A DNA stretch of 64,000 nucleotides from Bacteroidales bacterium UBA1374 (GTDB lineage Bacteria; Bacteroidota; Bacteroidia; Bacteroidales; UBA932): the NCBI GenBank assembly GCA_002305545.1, contig DBRG01000016.1:62001-126000 (forward strand), read 5' to 3'. Positions 8,978 through 14,743 of the stretch are shown piece by piece. Made by a program: the position numbers and the translations under genes. The notes below the pieces were generated by a model. It was not told the DNA's origin and did not search any database. It saw nothing but the letters and a program-made list of their open reading frames with translations. Positions within the stretch are counted from its first letter, which is position 1; every line of letters starts with the position of its first letter.

Positions 8978-10210
8978 ATGAGACAAAAAGGTATTCGCTA
9001 TTATATTAAGATCGTTGTTTTTGCACTTGCATCTTTCATTTTCCCTGCACTGGTCTCCTGTGAAAGGAATATGGACATGCCTGTACGGGAACCGGTGCAT
9101 TTCAGGGAAGTAATAGGGCAAGGCACCTTTGCTTTCAATGATCTGCTCTCTTCCCTGGTAAGCATTTATCCTAATTTCAACATAAAGTACGGCGAACAAC
9201 TCAAACAACTCCTGAGACTTCTGGATACTACGGGAAAAGTAAACAGTACCGCCATATCCTACATGACCAAAGATCCTAACGGCAATGAAATCATGGCTTC
9301 TGGGATCATCCTCAGGCCACTTGACAGAAAGTCCATGGGCGTACTCCATTTCTTTCCCTCGGCAAAAATTGACAAAGCCACAACCGGAAGTGAATTGATG
9401 ATAACTTTTGAAGGTATCCTGAGTTTTTTCGGTTATACGGTGATCGTGCCGGACCTGATAGGTTACGGTGTCAGCAGCGACAGGGAGTATCCAATTCTTT
9501 TTGCCGACAATACGGGACAGGTGGCTTACGACATGCACCTTGCGGCAGCCGAGTACTTCCAATCCATTGGGCTTCCCTTTCCCAGGAAAGTAACCATAGG
9601 AGGCTATTCCATGGGGGGCATGGGTGTTGTAGCCCTGCACCGGCACATCGAGCAATACGGTACAGATGGATTTATAGTGGAAAAGTCCTATCCCGGAGGG
9701 GGAGTATACGATCTGGGAATGGCCATGGACATTCTTACTAAAACACGATACTGTACATTCTCCTTCATCCCATACATGTATGTAGCCATGAACTATTGGT
9801 ACGGACTGAACATCGACTACAGCGAGGTTTTCATAGACCCGTTGCTTTCAAACATGGATGACTGGCTGTCGCGCAAATACCTGGCTACTGAAATGGCTCA
9901 ATTCTTATCTCCCGACATGACAACATACATGCATCCCGACATGTTCACCCCGGAAAGAAATACTTCCCTGAACAAGGTGGATTCCTGTCTCAGGCTACAC
10001 TCGGTGATTGAAGGATGGGCACCCAGGGCCCCCATGACCATAATCCACACAGTGAATGATAATATGGCCCCCTATGAAATCGCAGAGAAGATGTACAACA
10101 ACTTTCTGGAAAAGGGAGGCAACGTGAACCTGATCAAGGCCGACGATAATCATTTTGACAGCGGGATTGCTTACTACATAACCATGATGCTCTACATGCT
10201 CATCAAATAG
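8978..10210 (+). CDS. Lipoprotein alpha/beta hydrolase (secretory lipase/esterase-like)
   Basis: Hydrolase of 410 residues. I start it at the ATG at 8978 rather than an in-frame TTG at 8960, because the ATG gives a clean lipoprotein signal (FPALVSC, lipid-modified Cys28). The body is an alpha/beta hydrolase: oxyanion/strand region VIVPDLIGYG, nucleophile elbow GGYSMGGMG, a late acid segment HTVNDNMAP and the histidine in DDNHFDSG near the C-terminus. The layout resembles bacterial secretory lipases and prolyl-oligopeptidase-like esterases; the substrate is unknown. It follows the MarR gene by 25 bases and probably ends its operon, since a structured poly-T element lies about 105 bases downstream. 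Confidence 0.88.
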   Translation: MRQKGIRYYIKIVVFALASFIFPALVSCERNMDMPVREPVHFREVIGQGTFAFNDLLSSLVSIYPNFNIKYGEQLKQLLRLLDTTGKVNSTAISYMTKDPNGNEIMASGIILRPLDRKSMGVLHFFPSAKIDKATTGSELMITFEGILSFFGYTVIVPDLIGYGVSSDREYPILFADNTGQVAYDMHLAAAEYFQSIGLPFPRKVTIGGYSMGGMGVVALHRHIEQYGTDGFIVEKSYPGGGVYDLGMAMDILTKTRYCTFSFIPYMYVAMNYWYGLNIDYSEVFIDPLLSNMDDWLSRKYLATEMAQFLSPDMTTYMHPDMFTPERNTSLNKVDSCLRLHSVIEGWAPRAPMTIIHTVNDNMAPYEIAEKMYNNFLEKGGNVNLIKADDNHFDSGIAYYITMMLYMLIK

Positions 10211-10316
10211 GCATACCGTATAATGCACTGCACTTTAAGCCGAGTTTTTTGCTCTGTTTAGTCGCTATGCCATTGAATTGTATTCCTGCTCAAACAACCG
10301 CACGGTGGTCTTCCAG

Positions 10317-10377
10317 GTGGTGCGCCAAAGACTTTTGGCGCTGATAAAAGGCTGCTTCGCAGCACCACTTTTTTTTT
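10317..10377 (+). terminator. Three-way-junction RNA element ending in nine T (terminator or ncRNA 3' end)
   Basis: A closing stem GTGGT (10317-10321)/ACCAC (10364-10368) encloses two perfect hairpins: GCGCCAAA/TTTGGCGC (10322-10341, loop GACT) and GCTGC/GCAGC (10351-10363, loop TTC). Nine T follow at 10369-10377. The whole fits intrinsic termination of the 6086-10210 operon, but is more elaborate than a simple terminator. It could be the 3' end of a small RNA transcribed from about 10211 onward; I recognise no known RNA family. Confidence 0.6.
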
Positions 10378-10390
10378 CAGGATATTTTGA

Positions 10391-10488
10391 GGGAGGTGGT
10401 AAGTAACAACTATGTTACAAAAACGCATAACAGTCAGTTAATGTGCACAATAGAGGCATATTTGCACTTTTCGCAACTTACTACCTCC
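10391..10488. repeat. 98-base intergenic element, copy 1, with inverted-repeat ends
   Basis: It begins GGGAGGTGGTAAGTA and ends AACTTACTACCTCC (10475-10488); the ends are inverted repeats of each other (12 of 14 positions). It contains TAACAGTCAGTTA at 10428-10440. It aligns without gaps to copy 2 at an offset of exactly 130 bases. No open frame or known motif is present. Confidence 0.65.
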
Positions 10489-10520
10489 ACCGGTTTTTGC
10501 GGTTTTTCCGTTATTTTGGG

Positions 10521-10618
10521 GGGAGGTGGTAAGTAGCGGTTTTGTCATGAAGTCTTGTAACATTCTGTTATTAAACGTTTTATTGGCATGAACGCTATTA
10601 TCGCTAGTTATCACCCCC
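10521..10618. repeat. 98-base intergenic element, copy 2, more diverged
   Basis: It starts with the same 15 bases GGGAGGTGGTAAGTA, preceded in both copies by TATTTTG. TAACATTCTGTTA at 10558-10570 and GGCAT at 10585-10589 lie exactly 130 bases after their counterparts in copy 1. The right end (AGTTATCACCCCC) has lost most of the terminal match; a better inverted partner, CTTACCACC, occurs further right at 10664-10672. Confidence 0.55.
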
Positions 10619-10644
10619 TAGTCAACCACAATCCCAAAAGATCA

Positions 10645-10663
10645 AAGGAGGTTCCACCTCCTT
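10645..10663. repeat. Short perfect hairpin after the tandem elements
   Basis: AAGGAGG (10645-10651) and CCTCCTT (10657-10663) form a perfect 7-base stem with loop TTCCA, followed by CTTACCACC. The left arm looks like a strong ribosome-binding site, but no credible reading frame follows. It reads as part of the structured intergenic array. Confidence 0.5.
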
Positions 10664-10740
10664 CTTACCACCGGGGGTACGCATTGCATAACACATTGAA
10701 TAACAGGTTAAAGAACAAAGTGTGTGAGGCCCTCGCATAA

Positions 10741-10812
10741 GTCACTGACACCCCACGATAAGGGAAGCCTCGGCTTAAAGAAAAAGCTTCCCGTTCGTGG
10801 GGTGTCAGTGAC
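10741..10812. repeat. Large two-tier inverted repeat (17 + 7 bases), hairpin 1 of 3
   Basis: GTCACTGACACCCCACG (10741-10757) pairs perfectly with 10796-10812. Inside it, GGGAAGC (10762-10768) pairs with GCTTCCC (10786-10792), and the apex contains CTCGGC. As RNA this would be a very stable hairpin. It is the first of three successive hairpins sharing a (T)TCGGC apex and similar linkers. It lacks a T-tract, so it is not a standard terminator. Confidence 0.65.
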
Positions 10813-10830
10813 CGCTGCAAACCGAAAAGC

Positions 10831-10859
10831 ACAGAGATCTTCGGCAAAAAACTCTCTGT
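10831..10859. repeat. Hairpin 2 of 3 in the TCGGC array
   Basis: ACAGAGA (10831-10837) pairs with TCTCTGT (10853-10859) around an apex holding CTTCGGC. The following linker (GGGGATATCAGCGA, then TGCAG and AAAAGCA) echoes the linker after hairpin 1 (GGGGTGTCAGTGA, then TGCAA and AAAAGCA), suggesting a diverged tandem duplication. Confidence 0.5.
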
Positions 10860-10897
10860 TCGAGGGGATATCAGCGAGTGCAGCAGGCAGCAAAAGC

Positions 10898-10936
10898 AAG
10901 GGGAGCTTCGGCGTTCCAGAAGCTCCCCTTTTCTTT
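10898..10936. terminator. 12-base-pair hairpin with T-rich tail, hairpin 3 of 3
   Basis: AAGGGGAGCTTC (10898-10909) pairs perfectly with 10919-10930, loop GGCGTTCCA, followed by TTCTTTT. It fits an intrinsic terminator for rightward transcripts of the array. On the other strand it lies just after the hsp20 stop codon and could end that gene too. Confidence 0.7.
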
Positions 10937-10960
10937 TATGTCAGCTGCCTGACCTTTAAA

Positions 10961-11395
10961 TCACCTTATCTCAATCGTGTATTCTTTGGGTACTGCAGGA
11001 GACTCCAGGTCTTTTGGAATGGTGATTTTCAAAACCCCGTTTTCCATGGCGGCTCCTATCTTGTCCTTGAGAATATCGTCGGGCAGCAGGAAAGCCTGCT
11101 CGAAGTGTGAGTAGGAAAACTCACGCCTGAGGTATTTGCCGTTCTTATCATTTTTGGAATCATCTGTTTTCTTTTCCAGGCATATGATCAAACGGTTTTC
11201 CTGGTCCAGGCGGATGCAGAAATCCTCTTTGGTCATCCCCGGAGCGGCTACCTCTACCTGGTAATCCTTTTCGTTTTCAATTACGTTGATGGCAGGAGAA
11301 GTCGTTCCTACAAACCTCACCAATCCGTCATTGTCAAAAAACTCGTTGAACAATGAGGGCCACCAGTTCTGTGTGCGTCTTAATGCTGGTAACAT
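10961..11395 (-). CDS. Small heat-shock protein, Hsp20/alpha-crystallin family
   Basis: ATP-independent holding chaperone of 144 residues, typical length for bacterial Hsp20. A short N-terminal arm (LPALRRTQNWWPSLFNEFFD) precedes the alpha-crystallin domain at about 40-140, which includes VEVAAPGMTKEDF and the closing GVLKITIPK. It has an unusually strong Shine-Dalgarno sequence for this genome (AAGGAGGAT), and direct and inverted AT-rich repeats lie just upstream. Its terminator region is shared with the structured intergenic array. Confidence 0.95.
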   Translation of the reverse strand: MLPALRRTQNWWPSLFNEFFDNDGLVRFVGTTSPAINVIENEKDYQVEVAAPGMTKEDFCIRLDQENRLIICLEKKTDDSKNDKNGKYLRREFSYSHFEQAFLLPDDILKDKIGAAMENGVLKITIPKDLESPAVPKEYTIEIR

Positions 11396-11401
11396 AGTTG
11401 T

Positions 11402-11410
11402 ATCCTCCTT
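11402..11410 (-). promoter_or_regulatory. Strong Shine-Dalgarno site of hsp20
   Basis: Minus-strand AAGGAGGAT, six bases before the ATG at 11395. Most genes in this window have only A-rich leaders or begin right after the promoter box, so this canonical site stands out and should favour high translation. Confidence 0.7.
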
Positions 11411-11416
11411 GAGTAA

Positions 11417-11440
11417 TTAATTGTTAAACTTTAATTGTTA
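11417..11440. promoter_or_regulatory. AT-rich direct repeats upstream of hsp20
   Basis: TTAATTGTTA occurs at 11417-11426 and again at 11431-11440, a 14-base period. The outer TAATTAATTGTT and a downstream AACAACTAATTA also form an imperfect inverted repeat. The position upstream of hsp20 suits a regulator site. It is not the CIRCE operator of HrcA. Confidence 0.4.
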
Positions 11441-11497
11441 TTTCAACAACTAATTAATCAAAAACCATACCCGCTGGAAAAGACGTCCCGGAAACGG

Positions 11498-11902
11498 TCA
11501 AAATGACAGATTATCAGCCATTTTGGCAATTAATTCCAGTTCTGCAAAGGCTCCTTTCTTGGGAAGGGCCGACACCTCAAAAACGGACCGTGCGGGAAAG
11601 GGAGTTTCAAAATACCTGGAGTATACTTTGTTGAATAAGGGGAAATCGTTCATGTCGGTCAAAAAACCTGTACACTTCACAACGTCCTTGAATCCGCAAC
11701 CGGCCGCTTCCAGTATGAAACCGGCATTTCTGAAGATTTGTTCAAATTGCTCTTCCCTGCCCGATTCAACGAGCGTTCCGGTAGAAGCATCAATGCCCAG
11801 CTGGCCTGACATATAAAGAAACCCACCGGCAATGACAGCTTGTGAATAAGGTCCTATGGCCGGCGGTGCAAAATTGGTCTGCACAATTTTCTTTTGGTTC
11901 AT
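11498..11902 (-). CDS. ridA: RidA family enamine/imine deaminase
   Basis: Cytoplasmic protein of 134 residues of the Rid/YjgF/YER057c/UK114 family, which hydrolyses reactive 2-aminoacrylate and other enamines made by PLP enzymes. Recognisable elements are FAPPAIGPYSQAV near the N-terminus, SGQLGIDASTGTLV, and FPARSVFEVSALPKKGAFAELE, which includes the conserved active-site Arg. The length matches the trimeric family. The start lies 4 bases after the SIMPL gene stop, so the two form an operon. Confidence 0.95.
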   Translation of the reverse strand: MNQKKIVQTNFAPPAIGPYSQAVIAGGFLYMSGQLGIDASTGTLVESGREEQFEQIFRNAGFILEAAGCGFKDVVKCTGFLTDMNDFPLFNKVYSRYFETPFPARSVFEVSALPKKGAFAELELIAKMADNLSF

Positions 11903-11906
11903 GGCT

Positions 11907-12608
11907 TTAGTCTTTCAGATAATAATTCACTGTGGTAACAACACGCACATTCTTGATGTACGGTGTATTTTCATCCCTGTCGCTAATGGAAAACTGGCCC
12001 TGGGACGCATTCTTGATCTTGCCGAGCTTACTTCCCGAGTCCTGGGCGAATTTCATGGCAGCGGCACGGGCATTGCGTGTGGCTTCTTCTATCATCTTAG
12101 GCTTGATGTCATTCAGACCGGCAAATGAATACACCGTATTGTAACGGTATTCTCCCCCGGTGATGGCAATACCCTGTTTGAGCAGTTCGCCCTGGTCTGC
12201 TATCAGTTTTCTGACCAGGTCAACCTTTGTGGAACTGACGGTGATGACAGAGGTAACGTTGTACCGGTAAGGCGCGGGTGTGGTACTGTAGCGTTCCGCG
12301 CTCATATCAATGATCTCGGGAGCATTGATCCCGATTTCCTCTTCTGATATCCCGTTGGATATGAGATAATCAACCAGTGTTTTGTTGTTCCTGTTGATTC
12401 TCACATACAGGTCCTGAAGATTGTTTCCTATCTCCTTGTATACAAGCGGCCAGGTCACCTTGTCTGCCGGAACCTCCATCTCAGACAAACCTTTAACGTT
12501 GACGGTCCTGTCCCTTCCGGAAAAACCATCTATCCCATTTTTAAGAAGCAAGCCCATGATAACCAAAGCTATTGCTATAATCAGGGCTTCAATACGGTAA
12601 GTTTTCAT
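11907..12608 (-). CDS. SIMPL (DUF541) domain protein
   Basis: Exported or membrane-anchored protein of 233 residues with one N-terminal hydrophobic segment (residues 8-25) and a SIMPL/DUF541 domain from about 33: TVNVKGLSEMEVPADKV, then a long alternating helix/strand region. Related proteins (E. coli YggE, Brucella BP26) form large periplasmic ring assemblies; YggE is associated with lower oxidative stress. The function here is not shown by the sequence. It is first in an operon with ridA and divergent from rpiB with a 47-base gap. Confidence 0.88.
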   Translation of the reverse strand: MKTYRIEALIIAIALVIMGLLLKNGIDGFSGRDRTVNVKGLSEMEVPADKVTWPLVYKEIGNNLQDLYVRINRNNKTLVDYLISNGISEEEIGINAPEIIDMSAERYSTTPAPYRYNVTSVITVSSTKVDLVRKLIADQGELLKQGIAITGGEYRYNTVYSFAGLNDIKPKMIEEATRNARAAAMKFAQDSGSKLGKIKNASQGQFSISDRDENTPYIKNVRVVTTVNYYLKD

Positions 12609-12635
12609 AATGCCGCTAATTTACGAATTTTATTA

Positions 12636-12643
12636 TAGATTTG
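12636..12643 (+). promoter_or_regulatory. -7 promoter box for rpiB
   Basis: TAGATTTG matches TAnnTTTG and ends 12 bases before the rpiB ATG at 12656. No good TTTG -33 element is seen at the expected distance. It may also transcribe the overlapping sigma factor gene. Confidence 0.6.
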
Positions 12644-12655
12644 TAGGATAAACTA

Positions 12656-13117
12656 ATGAACATGGAAGTAATTGCTCTAGGAAGCGACCACGCCGGTTTT
12701 CACTTGAAAGAGAATCTTAAGGAATACCTTACCGGACTTGGCTACAAGGTCAGGGATTTTGGCACCGGGAGCCCGGACCGAGTGGATTATCCCGATTTTG
12801 GCATTGCTGTGGGGGAAGCCGTTTCGCGGGGTGAATGCGATAAAGGCATAGTCGTGTGCGGCACAGGGATCGGGATCTCCATAAGCGCCAACAAAGTAAA
12901 GGGAATCCGGGCTGCTGCCTGCAGCGAACCCTTTTCGGCACGCCTTTCACGTGAGCACAACAATTCCAATGTACTGGCCCTGGGAGCCAGAATTGTGGCC
13001 CCGGAATATGCCCGGTGCATTGTAAAGGCATGGCTGGATGCCAAATTCCAGGAAGGACACCATTCAAGGAGAATCCAGAAAATTGCTCAATATGAATCGG
13101 GCGACCCCGGAAAGTGA
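12656..13117 (+). CDS. rpiB: Ribose-5-phosphate isomerase B
   Basis: Interconverts ribose 5-phosphate and ribulose 5-phosphate in the pentose phosphate pathway. It has 153 residues, the standard RpiB/LacAB length. Visible motifs are LGSDHAGFHLKE (phosphate and substrate binding), VCGTGIGISISANK with the catalytic cysteine, and REHNNSNVLALGAR. A second ATG two codons in is also possible. The last 26 bases overlap the start of the ECF sigma gene, an unusual link between a housekeeping enzyme and a regulator. Confidence 0.96.
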   Translation: MNMEVIALGSDHAGFHLKENLKEYLTGLGYKVRDFGTGSPDRVDYPDFGIAVGEAVSRGECDKGIVVCGTGIGISISANKVKGIRAAACSEPFSARLSREHNNSNVLALGARIVAPEYARCIVKAWLDAKFQEGHHSRRIQKIAQYESGDPGK

Positions 13118-13631
13118 CAATGAACTAAAAATCACGCGCGAGCGTTTTGACGGGATATACATCGCTTATTTTTCCCGCTTATGCCGTTTTGCGCGTACCT
13201 ACGTTCTGTCGGAAGAAACAGCCGAAAACATTGTCCAGAATGTTTTCATGTTCCTGTGGGAAAAACATCACATACTACAAATTCATGCCAGCCTGTCTGC
13301 CTACCTCTATACCCTGGTTAAGAACAAATGCATTGACTACCTGCGACATCAGAAGGCAGACCTTGAATACAGGGCCGAACAGGCATTAAAACTCGCAGCC
13401 CTGGAAAAACTGGACACCGGGCTGATCCCGGGTGAGGATATTGAAGAGACTGTAATGGCCGCAATAAACAAACTCCCGTCCAAATGCCGGGAAATCTTTG
13501 TTCTGAACCGGGTGGAAGGGAAAAAATACCGGGAGATCTCAGAAATACTGGGCATCTCTGTCAACACCGTAGAAAACCAGATGGGAATTGCACTCAGAAA
13601 ACTCAGGAAAGAGCTGGAACATCTTATCTGA
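13092..13631 (+). CDS. ECF sigma factor, FecI/Bacteroidota type
   Basis: Extracytoplasmic-function sigma-70 factor of 179 residues. Region 2 is seen in FDGIYIAYFSRLCRFARTYV and AENIVQNVFMFLWE; region 4 is the C-terminal helix-turn-helix REIFVLNRVEGKKYREISEILGIS. I use the ATG at 13092; the frame extends upstream to 13038, but only inside rpiB. It is followed after 69 bases by a FecR anti-sigma gene, so it should be held at the membrane by FecR and released by an outer-membrane signal. Confidence 0.93.
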   Translation: MNRATPESDNELKITRERFDGIYIAYFSRLCRFARTYVLSEETAENIVQNVFMFLWEKHHILQIHASLSAYLYTLVKNKCIDYLRHQKADLEYRAEQALKLAALEKLDTGLIPGEDIEETVMAAINKLPSKCREIFVLNRVEGKKYREISEILGISVNTVENQMGIALRKLRKELEHLI

Positions 13632-13700
13632 ATTTTTACATTTCCTTTTGGTGGTATTTATCAACATAAACGTTCTATAAACAGAAAAGGAGAACCGATC

Positions 13701-14663
13701 ATGGAAGAAATGCTTCAAAAATACTTTGCAGAAGAGCTTAATACTCTGGAAAAGAGAGAATTGCTTGACGCTGTGGAGAAAGATCAGGAACTCAGAGAGG
13801 AATTCTGCCGAATGCAGAATTTAAAGGCTGTCACCTCACTTTTCCCTGCCTCTTCCGATGCAGAAACGGCCACAACCAGGCTACTGGAATGGAAAAGAAA
13901 GTCCAACCGTACCATATACAGCCGTATCACATTCTATGCAGCAGCCATGCTGGTTGTGGGTTTCGCCCTTTGGGGTTTGCTGCGGCCGCTGACCCGTACA
14001 CTGCACGAAGAACCTTCGGCTTATATGATAGAAGTCACCACCCCTTCAAACAAAACCAAGTCGTTCCGGTTGGGTGACGGCACGGTTGTCTGGCTCAATT
14101 CACAGTCGGTATTACGTTATCCCAATAAATTTTCAGGAACGGAACGGAGGGTGGAACTGACCGGGGAAGCATTCTTTGAAGTGGCTCCAAACCAGGAAAT
14201 GCCCTTCATAGTGACAACAGGTCAATACGATATCCGTGTTCTGGGGACCAAGTTCAATGTTTTTGCTTACAAAGACTATAATGTCAAGACATCCCTTGTG
14301 GAAGGTTCTCTGGAAGTGATCAGCCCGTCTCAGGAGGCCCCCCCTGTCCGGATAAGGCCCAATGAAAGTATCGAGTGGGAACAGGATGGCTGGCAACGTT
14401 CTTTTTTTGCGGACAATGAATTCCTGCTCTGGAAAGACGGTATCTATGCATTCAACGATGTTCCGTTCATAGAGATCGTGAAAAGACTGGAGCTGTACTA
14501 CAACACGACCATAATTGTTGAAAATGAAGAATTGGAACAATATCGCTTCAATGCCAAATTCCGCCAGGATGACGGACTGGAGAGCATTCTCAAGACAATG
14601 AGAAAGATTTTCCGGTTCAAAATTGATGAAGACAAAAAAACCAACACAATAAAAATTGAATAA
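13701..14663 (+). CDS. FecR family anti-sigma factor
   Basis: Single-pass inner-membrane protein of 320 residues that would bind the preceding ECF sigma factor. A cytoplasmic N-terminal helical part (about 1-70) precedes the membrane segment at about 74-96, a periplasmic FecR domain (about 110-205, with FRLGDGTVVWLNSQSVLRYP and LTGEAFFEVAP) and a C-terminal domain of the DUF4974 type (FNDVPFIEIVKRLELYYN). Spacing and order are those of a normal FecI-FecR pair. Confidence 0.94.
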   Translation: MEEMLQKYFAEELNTLEKRELLDAVEKDQELREEFCRMQNLKAVTSLFPASSDAETATTRLLEWKRKSNRTIYSRITFYAAAMLVVGFALWGLLRPLTRTLHEEPSAYMIEVTTPSNKTKSFRLGDGTVVWLNSQSVLRYPNKFSGTERRVELTGEAFFEVAPNQEMPFIVTTGQYDIRVLGTKFNVFAYKDYNVKTSLVEGSLEVISPSQEAPPVRIRPNESIEWEQDGWQRSFFADNEFLLWKDGIYAFNDVPFIEIVKRLELYYNTTIIVENEELEQYRFNAKFRQDDGLESILKTMRKIFRFKIDEDKKTNTIKIE

Positions 14664-14667
14664 AAAA

Positions 14668-14697
14668 AGCCGGCAGATGCTGCAACATCCACCGGCT
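14668..14697 (+). promoter_or_regulatory. Intercistronic hairpin between fecR and the STN gene
   Basis: AGCCGG-CA-GATG-CTGCAA-CATC-CA-CCGGCT: an outer 6-base and an inner 4-base stem separated by a symmetric CA/CA internal loop. It begins 4 bases after the fecR stop and has no T-tract. It may stabilise or partly attenuate the transcript, setting the ratio of FecR to the downstream protein. Confidence 0.5.
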
Positions 14698-14743
14698 GAA
14701 CCGCTAACACAATAAATGTATTAACTTCTAATTTTACAAAGTT

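Noticed and set aside
10391..10672. Possible CRISPR array
   Set aside because: Only two diverged copies, no constant direct repeat with unique spacers of equal size, and no cas genes.
10741..10812. Insertion-sequence terminal repeats
   Set aside because: The arms are only 38 bases apart with no transposase and no target duplication; a hairpin is the simpler reading.
10724..11110. 128-residue open frame across the hairpin array and hsp20
   Set aside because: It runs through perfect inverted repeats, a terminator and the antisense of hsp20; composition is driven by the repeats.
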